NCBI RefSeq assembly: GCF_900108475.1
Contig: NZ_FNWO01000003.1
Span: 124,001 to 188,000, forward strand
Direction: 5' to 3'
Source: Magnetospirillum fulvum
Lineage (GTDB): Bacteria; Pseudomonadota; Alphaproteobacteria; Rhodospirillales; Magnetospirillaceae
DNA length: 64,000 nt
This document shows, one piece after another, positions 54,693-63,086 of this stretch. The notes under the pieces were generated by a model. That model ran no database searches. It saw only the letters and a program-made list of their open reading frames with translations, and was not told where the DNA came from. The translations under genes were made by a program, and so were the position numbers. Every line of letters begins with the position of its first letter. The first letter of the stretch is position 1.

Positions 54693-55325
54693 TCAGCAAA
54701 GCCGGACCCCGGTTCCCCGCAATCCGCAATAACCGTTGGGATTACGGGCCAGATATTGCTGGTGTTCGGGCTCGGCCCAAAAGAACGGACCGGCGACGAC
54801 GATCTCGGTCGAAATGACGCCGCGACCGGCCTGGCGCAACGCCGCCTGATAGGTCGCCTGCGAGGCCTGGGCCAGACGCTCCTGCTCGGGCGAGGCGGTC
54901 AGCACCATCGAGCGGTACTGGGTGCCGACATCGTTGCCCTGGCGCATGCCCGCCGTCGGGTCGTGCGCTTCCCAGAACAGCCGCAGCAGGGTGCCATAGG
55001 AGATGATGGCGGGATCGAAGGCGACCAGCACCGTTTCGGCGTGGCCGGTGCGGCCGGAACAGACCTCTTCATAGGTCGGGTTGGCAGTAAAGCCCCCGGC
55101 ATAGCCGACCGAGGTCGAGTACACCCCCGTCTGGGTCCAGAACAGTCGCTCCGCTCCCCAGAAGCAGCCGAGAGCGAACAAAGCCGACTCGATCCCATTG
55201 GGAAACGGCGGCAGCAGGGGCGTGCCCAGCACCAGATGCCGTTCGGGCACCAGCATCGCCTTGGTCCGGCCGGGCAGGGCCTCGGTCGCACTCACCATTT
55301 CCGTCTTGTCGCGTCTGCCGAACAT
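54693..55325 (-). CDS. msrA: Peptide-methionine (S)-S-oxide reductase
   Basis: A 210-residue MsrA repairing oxidised methionine. The catalytic motif is ALGCFWGAE with Cys54; [24 protein letters not shown] follows, and YRSMVL. C200 and C210 near the end are the likely resolving cysteines. About 45 residues precede the core, as in the long E. coli-type enzyme. GGAGGG lies upstream of ATG 55325. Confidence 0.95.
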   Translation of the reverse strand: MFGRRDKTEMVSATEALPGRTKAMLVPERHLVLGTPLLPPFPNGIESALFALGCFWGAERLFWTQTGVYSTSVGYAGGFTANPTYEEVCSGRTGHAETVLVAFDPAIISYGTLLRLFWEAHDPTAGMRQGNDVGTQYRSMVLTASPEQERLAQASQATYQAALRQAGRGVISTEIVVAGPFFWAEPEHQQYLARNPNGYCGLRGTGVRLC

Positions 55326-55379
55326 GGTCGCCGGTCCCTCCAATCATTCGCACCGACACACAGATATGGGGACGCCGTC

Positions 55380-55745
55380 TCAGCGTAGCGAGACCGCCGC
55401 CAGAACCAAAGCGGCGATGACCGCGAGTCCACCCAGAAAAATATAGCGCTGCTGGCTGTTGCGGGCGTCTTTTTCGGCGATGCGGCGTTGCAGCCAACGG
55501 ATGGTGACCTCGGCGGCGGCGGCTCCGGCAAAGTCGCTGAACACCCCCTGGATCGCCGAGGGTTCGAATACACCGTCGTTGAATTCGTGCAGGGTGAAGC
55601 GGCACCACTCCCCCTCGTGCTCGACCTGACAGGCCCAGTCCCGCACTTCCCAGCGCGAATTGACCCGCCGCGTCGGTTTGGCCGACTCTTCTTGGTGGAA
55701 CGAGAACTGGAACCCCTCGACGAAGGCTATCCGTGTCTCCGCCAT
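55380..55745 (-). CDS. Hypothetical protein with C-terminal membrane helix
   Basis: A 121-residue protein that I do not recognise. The first 75 residues look like a small soluble domain (VEGFQFSFHQEESAK, WEVRDWACQVEHEGEWCRFTLHEFND). A basic helix (IRWLQRRIAEKDARNSQQ) leads into a terminal hydrophobic helix (IFLGGLAVIAALVLAAV), so it is probably tail-anchored in the inner membrane. It lies 54 bases upstream of msrA on the same strand and may be cotranscribed. Confidence 0.6.
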   Translation of the reverse strand: MAETRIAFVEGFQFSFHQEESAKPTRRVNSRWEVRDWACQVEHEGEWCRFTLHEFNDGVFEPSAIQGVFSDFAGAAAAEVTIRWLQRRIAEKDARNSQQRYIFLGGLAVIAALVLAAVSLR

Positions 55746-56002
55746 CTTCTCTCCCCCTGTGGTTCGGCACCGGGTGGGTCAAGACCCATTCCCTGGATGC
55801 CATGTGTAATAATTAATTCACCACGATTGAACAAGTCTTCAAGATATATGTCATCCCGTGGACATCGGCGATAGCTGAACTGTCGCGACGCCGGTAATTT
55901 GCACCAGGAGTGCTTGGGAAACTGGTCTCGTGCAGGAATGTCGTCTCCGGTTCCAGACTTCGTTTCAATTGTTCATCAACAATTCATCAACCGAGGTGCG
56001 TC

Positions 56003-56782
56003 TTGACCCACCAGGACCTGGTTGTCCAAGCCCTCATGCCGGCCGTCCCCGGCGCCGTCGAAGTCCGTCTGGCCGAAAGCCGGGCCGAAATCGAAGCGGC
56101 TCAACGCATCCGCTACCGGGTGTTTTACGAGGAAATGGGGGCAAAGCCTACCGCCGCGATGCGCACCCAGGATCGCGACTTCGACGAATATGACGATGTG
56201 TGCGATCATCTGCTGGTTCTGGCCGAGGGCGAAGTGGTCGGAACCTATCGTTTGATCCATCGCGCCGCCGCCGCCCGGATCGGCCATTTCTATTCCGAGG
56301 GCGAGTTCGACCTGTCGTCGCTGCTGGCGACGCCGGGTCCGATCCTCGAGTTGGGGCGCTCCTGCGTCGATGCCCGCTGGCGTCATCGCGGAACCCTGCA
56401 AATGCTGTGGCAGGGGCTGGCCGCCTATATGGTCGAGAACGATATCCGCCTGCTGTTCGGCTGTGGCAGCCTACCCGGCACCGATCCGGCGGTGTTGGCT
56501 CCGCAGATTGCCTATCTGCGCGACAATCATCTGGCCCCGCCGACGTTGCGCGGGCGCGCTTTGTCCAGCCGCGACAGAATCGATTTCGCCGCGATCGACG
56601 CGACATGGGACGCTCGTCGTGTGCTGGCCTCGCTGCCGCCGCTGCTGAAGGGCTATCTCCGCCTGGGCGGGATGATCGGCGACGGGGCGGTGATCGACCA
56701 CCAGTTCAACACCACCGACGTTCTGGTCGTCGTCAACGCCGCCGATATCGCTGGTCGCTACGTCAAGCGCTTTGCCGCCTGA
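56003..56782 (+). CDS. olsB: L-ornithine N-alpha-acyltransferase (OlsB-like)
   Basis: A 259-residue GNAT-fold acyltransferase. ESRAEIEAAQRIRYRVFYEEMGAKP, RDFDEYDDVCDHLLVL, LELGRSCVDARWRHRGTLQMLWQGLAAYM and LFGCGSLPGTDP match OlsB, which acylates ornithine with a 3-hydroxyacyl-ACP in ornithine-lipid synthesis. OlsA is not adjacent. No ATG fits; TTG at 56003 follows GAGGTG and suits the family length. ATG 56036 is the alternative. Confidence 0.85.
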   Translation: MTHQDLVVQALMPAVPGAVEVRLAESRAEIEAAQRIRYRVFYEEMGAKPTAAMRTQDRDFDEYDDVCDHLLVLAEGEVVGTYRLIHRAAAARIGHFYSEGEFDLSSLLATPGPILELGRSCVDARWRHRGTLQMLWQGLAAYMVENDIRLLFGCGSLPGTDPAVLAPQIAYLRDNHLAPPTLRGRALSSRDRIDFAAIDATWDARRVLASLPPLLKGYLRLGGMIGDGAVIDHQFNTTDVLVVVNAADIAGRYVKRFAA

Positions 56783-56804
56783 CCTCTCGGCGACGCAATA
56801 GAAA

Positions 56805-56837
56805 AAGCCCCCGGAGACTGAACGGCTCCGGGGGCTT
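56805..56837. terminator. Bidirectional terminator between olsB and rnd
   Basis: AAGCCCCCGGAG/CTCCGGGGGCTT, a 12-bp stem with a 9-base loop between convergent genes. A tracts and T-rich bases flank both sides. Confidence 0.85.
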
Positions 56838-56864
56838 CTCGTTGTCGGGCGATGCCGGTTGGTA

Positions 56865-58064
56865 TCAGTCGGCCGTTTCGAGTTGGGGGGCGTCGGTCGC
56901 GTCATCCGGATCGGTCGGGATCAGACGCAGGTGGCGTCCGTCCTTGCAAAAGCCCAGCCCCAGCCGCCCGTTCTTCAGCCGCAGCGCATCCTCGCCGAAC
57001 AGTTCGCGCCGCCAGCCACGCAAGGCGGGGACGTCGGCGGCGTCGGTCGCGGCGATCGCATCAATATCGGCGGAATTGGCGACGAGGCGGCTGGCGACGC
57101 CGTGCTCATCGCACTTCATCTTCAGCAGCACCTTCAACAGATCGACGACGGCCCCCAATCCCTTGGGCACCTCGATCCGATCGGGTGGGACCGGGCATTC
57201 GCTTTCCGGCATCTCAAGGCCGCGGCGAACCGCTTCCAGGATCGCCTGTCCCATCCGTCCTTCGACCAGCCCCTTGCCGATGCCGCGCATCCGCCCCAAT
57301 TCGGCGGTGTCGCGCGGATGGTGGGCGGCGATTTCGGTCAGGGTCTCGTCGCGCAGAACCCGCTGGCGCGGCAGGTCGCGATCCTGCGCCTCGTGTTCGC
57401 GCCATGCCGCCAGTTCCTTCAGGACCGACAGGAAGCGGGGCGAGTTCGAGCGCGGCTTCAGCCGCCGCCACGCCTGGGCCGGATCGACCCGATAGGTCGC
57501 GGGATCGGCCAGGATCGCCATTTCCTCGGTCAGCCATTCCAGCCGCCCGTTGCGTTCCAGCTTGCGGACCAGCTTTTCATAGGCGACGCGCAGATGGGTG
57601 ACGTCGGCCAGTGCGTACTGAACCTGTTTGTCCGACAGGGGGCGGATCGACCAGTCGGTGAAGCGCAGCGACTTGTCGATGCGGGCCTTGGCCAGCTGTG
57701 CCGCCAGGGTCTCGTAGCCCACCGCGTCGCCAAAGCCGCACACCATCGCCGCGACCTGGGTGTCGAACAGCGGAGTCGGCAGCGCGCCCGCGATGTGGAG
57801 GAAAATCTCGACGTCCTGGCGGGCGGCGTGGAAAACCTTCAGCACCGAGGTGTCGGCCATCAGGTCGAACAGCGGCGCGAGGTCGATGCCCGGAGCCAGG
57901 GGATCAATGACGTGGGCTTCCTCCGGCCCGCCCACCTGCACCAGGCACAGGATGGGCCAATACGTCTTCTCCCGCATGAACTCGGTATCGACGGTGACGA
58001 AGGATGCGGATTTCATTCGCTGACAGAAAGCCGCCAGCGACTCGGTATCGGAGATCATCGGCAT
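56865..58064 (-). CDS. rnd: Ribonuclease D
   Basis: A 399-residue 3'-5' exoribonuclease for tRNA 3' maturation. The DEDD exonuclease shows in FVTVDTEFMREKTYWP (Exo I), VFHAARQDVEIFLHIAG (Exo II) and YALADVTHLRVAYEKL (Exo III), followed by an HRDC domain (about 205-290, LAAWREHEAQDRDLPRQRVLRDETL) and a second HRDC-like region. The frame continues without a stop to 60695 through aspS antisense; ATG 58064 (or 58058) fits the family start. Confidence 0.94.
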   Translation of the reverse strand: MPMISDTESLAAFCQRMKSASFVTVDTEFMREKTYWPILCLVQVGGPEEAHVIDPLAPGIDLAPLFDLMADTSVLKVFHAARQDVEIFLHIAGALPTPLFDTQVAAMVCGFGDAVGYETLAAQLAKARIDKSLRFTDWSIRPLSDKQVQYALADVTHLRVAYEKLVRKLERNGRLEWLTEEMAILADPATYRVDPAQAWRRLKPRSNSPRFLSVLKELAAWREHEAQDRDLPRQRVLRDETLTEIAAHHPRDTAELGRMRGIGKGLVEGRMGQAILEAVRRGLEMPESECPVPPDRIEVPKGLGAVVDLLKVLLKMKCDEHGVASRLVANSADIDAIAATDAADVPALRGWRRELFGEDALRLKNGRLGLGFCKDGRHLRLIPTDPDDATDAPQLETAD

Positions 58065-58331
58065 GATGGAAAGTGATACACCCGCCGGGAGGGGGCGGCA
58101 AGGACAACCGCTGCCCATTTCAAGCGGTTGTCGCCAATTGCGGCCGCTCCGGCCTATACTGTCCGGGCGCGTCGGATCGCCCCCGATCCCTTTCGCGCCG
58201 CCCCGCTCGCCGCCGCGTCGGGTTCGGCGAGGCTGTGGGGGGCCAAACCGCCTTGACAAAGGCGGGGCGGGGGTGCCTTTCTTCGCGGTTCCGGGCCAGC
58301 AGGCTGTCGAAAGTACGGAGTCACGGTCACC

Positions 58332-60134
58332 ATGCATGTCTATAGAACCCACACCTGCGGCCAGTTGAAGGCCACGGACGCCGACTCGCAGGTCCGGCTG
58401 TCGGGATGGGTCCATCGCAAGCGCGATCACGGCAATCTGCTTTTCGTCGATCTGCGCGACCATTACGGCATCACCCAGTGTGTCGCCGATATTTCCAGCC
58501 CGGTGTTCTCGGTGCTGGAACGCGCCCGCCCGGAAAGCGTCGTCACCGTCACCGGCAAAGTGGTGCTGCGCTCGGCCGAGACCGTCAATCCGCGCCTGCC
58601 CACCGGCGCGATCGAATTGCAGGTCGCCGAGGTCGAGATTCAGTCGATTGCCGACGTGCTGCCGATGCAGGTGGCAGGCGACCAGGACTACCCCGAGGAT
58701 ATGCGGCTGAAATACCGCTTCCTCGATCTGCGCCGCGAGGACGTCCACGCCAACATGATGTTGCGGGCCAAGGTGATCGCCTTCCTGCGCCGGGCGATGC
58801 AGGACCAGGGCTTCACCGAGTTCCAGACCCCGATCCTGACCGCCAGCAGCCCCGAGGGCGCGCGCGATTATCTGGTGCCGTCGCGGCTCCATCCCGGCAA
58901 GTTCTATGCCCTGCCGCAGGCCCCGCAGCAATTCAAGCAGATGCTGATGGTCGCGGGCTTTGACCGCTACTTCCAGATCGCGCCTTGTTTCCGTGACGAA
59001 GCCGGCCGCGCCGACCGCAGCCCGGGCGAGTTCTATCAGCTCGATTTCGAGATGAGCTACGTCACCCAGGACGACGTGTTCGCCGCGATCGAGCCGGTGC
59101 TGGAAGGGGTGTTCCGCGAGTTCGGCCAGGGCCGCGCCGTCACTCCCGCGCCGTTCCCTCGCATCGCCTATGCCGACGCGATGTTGAAATACGGCTCGGA
59201 CAAGCCCGATCTGCGCAACCCGATCCTGATCGCCGATGTCACCGAGCCGTTCCGCGGTTCGGGCTTTGGCCTGTTCGCCAAGCTGGTCGAAAAGGGCTCG
59301 GTGGTCCGCGCCATTCCGGCCCCCGGTGCCGCCGGTCAGCCGCGCTCGTGGTTCGACAAGCTGAACGAATGGGCGCGCGAGAACGGCGCGGGCGGTCTGG
59401 GCTATATCCAGTTCGCCGCCGAAGGCCCGAAGGGGCCGATCGCCAAGAATCTCGATCCCGAGCGGGTCGAGGCGATCCGTGTCGCCGCCGGTCTGTCCGA
59501 GGGCGACGCCGTGTTCTTCGCCTGCGACAAGCCGCTGGCCGCCGCCAAGTTCGCCGGTCAAGTTCGTACCAAGCTCGGCACCGAACTCGACCTGCTGGAA
59601 AAGGACGTGTTCAAGCTGTGCTGGACCGTCGATTTCCCGATGTACGAGTTGAACGAGGATACCGGGCTGGTCGAATTCTCGCACAACCCGTTCTCGATGC
59701 CGCAGGGGGGGATGGAGGCGCTCCAGACCCAGGATCCGCTGACGATCAACGCCTATCAGTACGACATCATCTGCAACGGTATCGAACTGTCGTCGGGCGC
59801 GATCCGCAACCATCGCCCCGACATCATGTATAAGGCGTTCGAGATCGCGGGCTATACCGCCGCCCACGTCGAAGAGCATTTCGGCGGCATGCTGAACGCG
59901 TTCAAGTTCGGCGCGCCCCCGCATGGCGGTGCCGCTCCCGGCGTCGATCGCATCGTGATGCTGCTCGCCGACGAGCCCAATATCCGCGAGGTGATCTTGT
60001 TCCCGATGAACCAGCAGGCCCAGGATCTGCTGATGCAGGCCCCGGCGGCGGTGCTGCCCGAGCGGCTGCGCGAACTGCACCTGAAGCTCGATCTGCCCAA
60101 GCCGAAAAAAGACGCCGAACCGACGGCGTCCTGA
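58332..60134 (+). CDS. aspS: Aspartyl-tRNA synthetase
   Basis: A 600-residue class II synthetase of the bacterial type. The anticodon-binding OB domain (about 15-110) contains [26 protein letters not shown]. Motif 2 is [24 protein letters not shown], the bacterial GAD insertion spans about 280-410, and motif 3 is [13 protein letters not shown]. Many alphaproteobacterial enzymes of this kind also charge tRNA-Asn; that cannot be settled by eye. Confidence 0.97.
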   Translation: MHVYRTHTCGQLKATDADSQVRLSGWVHRKRDHGNLLFVDLRDHYGITQCVADISSPVFSVLERARPESVVTVTGKVVLRSAETVNPRLPTGAIELQVAEVEIQSIADVLPMQVAGDQDYPEDMRLKYRFLDLRREDVHANMMLRAKVIAFLRRAMQDQGFTEFQTPILTASSPEGARDYLVPSRLHPGKFYALPQAPQQFKQMLMVAGFDRYFQIAPCFRDEAGRADRSPGEFYQLDFEMSYVTQDDVFAAIEPVLEGVFREFGQGRAVTPAPFPRIAYADAMLKYGSDKPDLRNPILIADVTEPFRGSGFGLFAKLVEKGSVVRAIPAPGAAGQPRSWFDKLNEWARENGAGGLGYIQFAAEGPKGPIAKNLDPERVEAIRVAAGLSEGDAVFFACDKPLAAAKFAGQVRTKLGTELDLLEKDVFKLCWTVDFPMYELNEDTGLVEFSHNPFSMPQGGMEALQTQDPLTINAYQYDIICNGIELSSGAIRNHRPDIMYKAFEIAGYTAAHVEEHFGGMLNAFKFGAPPHGGAAPGVDRIVMLLADEPNIREVILFPMNQQAQDLLMQAPAAVLPERLRELHLKLDLPKPKKDAEPTAS

Positions 60135-60157
60135 CGCCCGGCTCCGGTCCCAATCGA

Positions 60158-60190
60158 AAGGCCGATCCCTCGCGGGGTCGGCCTTTTTTA
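60158..60190 (+). terminator. aspS terminator
   Basis: AAGGCCGATCCC/GGGGTCGGCCTT with a TCGC loop, ending in a run of T, 24 bases past aspS. Confidence 0.92.
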
Positions 60191-60273
60191 TATGAGTTTG
60201 TCGCTTGCGCGACCGGGCTGCCGCCCAAACCCGCTTGCGGGCCTTGGCCCGCAAACACCCCTTGAATTTAAAA

Positions 60274-60322
60274 GGAGGGTCCGGGAGGATTTCCTCCCGG
60301 TCGGGGTGAGGGGCGAAGCCCC
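60274..60322 (+). repeat. Two-hairpin dispersed repeat, copy 3
   Basis: GGAGGGT, hairpin CCGGGAGGA/TCCTCCCGG, spacer TCGGGGTGA, hairpin GGGGC-GAA-GCCCC. Same order and spacers as copies at 10651 and 12151, with compensated stem changes. It lies between aspS and zur. Confidence 0.6.
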
Positions 60323-60337
60323 CTTTGACGGCTTCGA

Positions 60338-60823
60338 TTACGCGGTGTCGCCCGCCTGGGCTCGGCAGGTGGGGCAGAGGCCTTCGACCTCGATGGTCTG
60401 GTGGCTGACGGAAAAGCCGAGGCGGGCGGCGGAGAGGGCGATTTCCCGGTCCAGCGCGGGATCGTCCAGTTCGGCGGCCATGCCGCATTGGGCGCAGAGC
60501 AGGATCTGGCCGCCATGGGCGTGGCCGGGATGGGGACAGCCGATGAAGCCGTTGCGCGAGGCGACCCGATGGATCAGCCCGTGGGCGAGCAGGAAGTCGA
60601 GGGCGCGATAGACCGTCGGCGGCGCGGCGGAGCGGCCGAGCCGACCCAGGCTTTCCAGCAGGGCATAGGCTCCGACCGGGCGGTGACTTTCCCACACCAG
60701 TTCAAGCACGATCCGGCGGATGTCGGTCAGCCGGGCGCCACGGCGGCGGCATTCCGCTTCGGCGGCGTCCAGCGCGGCGTGGATGCAGGCGGAGTGATCG
60801 TGAAGAGCGGCGGGAAAGGCCAT
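60338..60823 (-). CDS. zur: Fur-family zinc uptake regulator
   Basis: A 161-residue Fur-superfamily repressor. The winged helix (RLTDIRRIVLELVWESHRPVGAYALLESL, TVYRALDFLLAHGLIHR) is followed by the metal domain. Two CxxC pairs (CAQC and CPTC) form the structural zinc site, and HPGHAHGGQILLC supplies ligands. The N-terminal AEAECRRRGARLT is typical of Zur rather than Fur. Its own promoter carries a palindrome resembling a Zur box. Confidence 0.88.
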   Translation of the reverse strand: MAFPAALHDHSACIHAALDAAEAECRRRGARLTDIRRIVLELVWESHRPVGAYALLESLGRLGRSAAPPTVYRALDFLLAHGLIHRVASRNGFIGCPHPGHAHGGQILLCAQCGMAAELDDPALDREIALSAARLGFSVSHQTIEVEGLCPTCRAQAGDTA

Positions 60824-60843
60824 GCTTGGTCCGTCTGTTTTGT

Positions 60844-60857
60844 TATGTTATAACATA
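60844..60857 (-). promoter_or_regulatory. Zur-box-like palindrome
   Basis: TATGTTATAACATA is a perfect 14-bp palindrome 21 bases upstream of zur and covering its likely -10 element. It resembles the TGTTATA-N-TATAACA type box known for alphaproteobacterial Zur, so autoregulation is likely. Confidence 0.7.
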
Positions 60858-60937
60858 CCTTCCCTTTGATGATCGCATGGGAGAGACGGGTTGCGAAGGG
60901 CAATTCCCCGATCCGGACGCAACGGAGTGCCAGGGCT

Positions 60938-60965
60938 TTGCGTCGGAGCGCGGCTGGTCTATATC
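60938..60965 (+). promoter_or_regulatory. Sigma-70-type promoter for hisI-cobW
   Basis: TTGCGT (60938-60943), 16-base spacer, TATATC (60960-60965), 30 bases ahead of the hisI start. The Zur palindrome lies about 80 bases further upstream. Confidence 0.5.
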
Positions 60966-60994
60966 AAGGGTCCATATTGCCCTGGGAGAGCCTC

Positions 60995-61396
60995 ATGTCC
61001 GCCGCCATCGACCCGACTGCCGCGCTTGGCCTGCTGAAATTCGATTCCGATGGATTGGTGGCGGCGATCGCCCAGCAGCATGACAGCGGCGAAGTGCTGA
61101 TGATGGCCTGGATGAACCGCGACGCGGTGATCGAGACGCTGGCGACCGGTCAGGTCTGCTATTGGTCGCGCTCGCGCTCGCGGTTGTGGCGCAAGGGCGA
61201 AAGCTCGGGCCAGCGCCAGCGTCTGGTCGATTTCCGCATCGATTGCGATGGCGATACCATTCTTCTGTGTGTCGATCAGGAGGGGGTTGCCTGTCACACC
61301 GGGCGACGCCACTGTTTCTATACGGCCGTCCGTCCCGAAGGATTGGTCGAGATCGCGCCGGTGCTGGTCTCCCCCGACCAGCTTTACGGAGCCTGA
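60995..61396 (+). CDS. hisI: Phosphoribosyl-AMP cyclohydrolase
   Basis: A 133-residue zinc- and magnesium-dependent enzyme for the third step of histidine synthesis. EVLMMAWMNRDAVIETL, YWSRSRSRLWRKGESSGQRQ, the metal-binding DCDGDTILL, and the cysteines of ACHTGRRHCF are all retained. Only the HisI domain is present (no HisE). It sits apart from hisG-hisD and shares a transcript with the CobW-family gene 18 bases downstream. Confidence 0.95.
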   Translation: MSAAIDPTAALGLLKFDSDGLVAAIAQQHDSGEVLMMAWMNRDAVIETLATGQVCYWSRSRSRLWRKGESSGQRQRLVDFRIDCDGDTILLCVDQEGVACHTGRRHCFYTAVRPEGLVEIAPVLVSPDQLYGA

Positions 61397-61414
61397 ACCA
61401 AGGATACCCCCCCG

Positions 61415-62524
61415 ATGAGTCTGATTCCCGTCACCGTGCTGACCGGCTTTCTCGGCAGCGGCAAGACCACTCTGCTCAACCATCTGCTGGCCCGGCCGGA
61501 ATTGTCGGACACCGCCGTGCTGATCAACGAGTTCGGCTCGGTCGGGCTTGACCATCTGCTGGTCCGCCCGCTCGCCGAGACGGTGGTGCTGCTGCAATCG
61601 GGTTGCCTGTGCTGCACGGTGCGCGGCGATCTGGTCGAGGGAATGCGCGACCTGTTCATCAAGCGGACCCGGGGCGAGGTGCCGGACTTTTCGCGGGTGG
61701 TGATCGAAACCACCGGTCTGGCCGATCCGGCCCCGATCATCCACACGTTGATGACCGATCCGATGATCGCCTCGCGCTACAAGCTGGATGGCATCGTCGC
61801 CACCGTCGATGCCGCTTGCGGCGACCATACCCTCGACGCCCAGCCCGAGGCGGTCAAGCAGGCGGCGGTGGCCGACCGGCTGATCCTGACCAAGACCGAT
61901 CTGGTCACACCCAAGGCGCTGGCGGCGTTGCGGGCCCGGTTGGCCCACCTCAATCCTGGCGCGCCGATTATCGTCGCCGATCATGGCCGGGTCGATCCCG
62001 CTTCGATTCTCGATGCCGGTCTGTTCAGCCGGGATTCGAAGATTCCCGACGTCGCCCGCTGGCTGAACGAGGAAGCCTATCGCGATCACGGCCACGACGA
62101 TCACGATCACGATCACGGCCATAAGCACGGGCACCACGACCATGGACATAAACACGAGCATCATGGGCACGGGCATCACGGCCACCACAGCCACGATCCC
62201 AATCGCCACGACGACCGCATCCACTCGTTCGTCTTTACCACCGATGAGCCGGTGTCGTGGCCCTCGCTGGCCTTGGCGCTGGAGCTTATGATTTCGTCGA
62301 AGGGCGAAAATCTGTTGCGGGTCAAAGGCATCGTCAATGCCCGCGATGTACCGGAACCGCTGGCGATCCATGGCGTCCAGCACGTCTTTCACCCGCCCGC
62401 GCCGTTGCCGGGCTGGCCCGACGACGATCACCGCACCCGGATCGTCTTCATCACCCGCGATCTCCCGCGCGAGATGGTCGAGGAATTGCTGTCGGGGGTT
62501 CTCGCCCTCGATTTGGCCGGATAG
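61415..62524 (+). CDS. CobW/COG0523-family GTPase with histidine-rich loop (putative zinc chaperone)
   Basis: A 369-residue G3E GTPase. Walker A GFLGSGKTT (11-19), the family CxCC motif C64-L-C66-C67, TKTD for guanine binding, and a C-terminal CobW domain. Residues about 224-268 are a histidine/aspartate-rich stretch (repeated HDHDHGH, HGHHGHH) that should bind metal. With zur and the zinc enzyme hisI beside it, a zinc metallochaperone (ZNG1/YeiR type) is more likely than a cobalamin role. Confidence 0.88.
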   Translation: MSLIPVTVLTGFLGSGKTTLLNHLLARPELSDTAVLINEFGSVGLDHLLVRPLAETVVLLQSGCLCCTVRGDLVEGMRDLFIKRTRGEVPDFSRVVIETTGLADPAPIIHTLMTDPMIASRYKLDGIVATVDAACGDHTLDAQPEAVKQAAVADRLILTKTDLVTPKALAALRARLAHLNPGAPIIVADHGRVDPASILDAGLFSRDSKIPDVARWLNEEAYRDHGHDDHDHDHGHKHGHHDHGHKHEHHGHGHHGHHSHDPNRHDDRIHSFVFTTDEPVSWPSLALALELMISSKGENLLRVKGIVNARDVPEPLAIHGVQHVFHPPAPLPGWPDDDHRTRIVFITRDLPREMVEELLSGVLALDLAG

Positions 62525-62545
62525 GCGACGGATTCGGACAAGGGG

Positions 62546-62564
62546 CGGGGCCGTAGCGGCCCCG
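62546..62564. terminator. Hairpin between cobW-like and sqrR-like genes
   Basis: CGGGGCCG-TAG-CGGCCCCG between convergent genes. No T tract. Confidence 0.45.
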
Positions 62565-62581
62565 TTCCGGGGCGCCGCGAG

Positions 62582-62899
62582 CTATTCGGCGGCGCAGGAT
62601 TCCTGCGGCGCGCAATAGAGGCGATATAGGGTGTCGATCACCGCTCCGGCCTCGCGCCCGGCGAGGGAATAGAAAATGGTCTGGGCCTGGCGGCGGGTCG
62701 AAACCAGACTGTCGCGGCGCAAACGGGCGAGATGCTGCGACAAAGCGGACTGGCTGAGGCCGATCACCCGCTCCAACTCGCCGACCGATTTTTCACCCGG
62801 CAACAATTGGCACAAGATCATCAGGCGGTGTTCGTTGCTCATTGCTTTGAGCAAAACGCTGGCTTTGCGGGCGCTATCGTGAAGCTTGTCGACATCCAT
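62582..62899 (-). CDS. ArsR-family repressor of the SqrR/BigR type
   Basis: A 105-residue winged-helix protein. MSNEHRLMILCQLLPGEKSVGELERVIGLSQSALSQHLARLRRDSLVSTRRQAQTIFYSL is the ArsR DNA-binding core. Cys30 (after LMI) and Cys96 (in LYRLYC) are 66 residues apart, the same spacing as Cys41 and Cys107 of SqrR, which form a polysulfide bridge. The metal-binding CxC of ArsR/SmtB is missing. It is probably a (per)sulfide or redox sensor. ATG 62899 gives the family start; the frame runs to 63016. Confidence 0.83.
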   Translation of the reverse strand: MDVDKLHDSARKASVLLKAMSNEHRLMILCQLLPGEKSVGELERVIGLSQSALSQHLARLRRDSLVSTRRQAQTIFYSLAGREAGAVIDTLYRLYCAPQESCAAE

Positions 62900-62926
62900 C
62901 GATGCAGAATCCTCGCTGTCGGACGA

Positions 62927-62960
62927 GATATATAAGATATCACTGAATTGAAGAAATTCA
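62927..62960 (-). promoter_or_regulatory. Tandem palindromes upstream of the SqrR/BigR-type gene
   Basis: Two inverted repeats lie 28-61 bases upstream of the start: GATAT-N5-ATATC (62927-62941) and TGAATT-N5-AATTCA (62944-62960). Both have perfect arms in an AT-rich pocket, fitting operator sites for a dimeric ArsR-fold repressor (autoregulation inferred). Confidence 0.55.
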
Positions 62961-63038
62961 ATGATACCCGGAAAAACGCATACTGACACGGTGATTGCCG
63001 GGGAACAACGCCACAAAATTGTTATATGTGCACAAAAA

Positions 63039-63069
63039 ACCGGGCAGCCTTGGGAAAAGGCTGCCCGGT
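63039..63069 (-). terminator. dxs terminator
   Basis: ACCGGGCAGCCTT/AAGGCTGCCCGGT with a 5-base loop. On the minus strand it is followed by TTTTT, 18 bases beyond the dxs stop. Confidence 0.92.
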
Positions 63070-63086
63070 CGGTTTTAGGTCACCCT

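Noticed and set aside
58065-60695. Very long minus-strand open frame continuing upstream of rnd
   Set aside because: It is antisense to aspS and zur coding sequence; long stop-free antisense frames are common in GC-rich genes and the extra part has no family resemblance.
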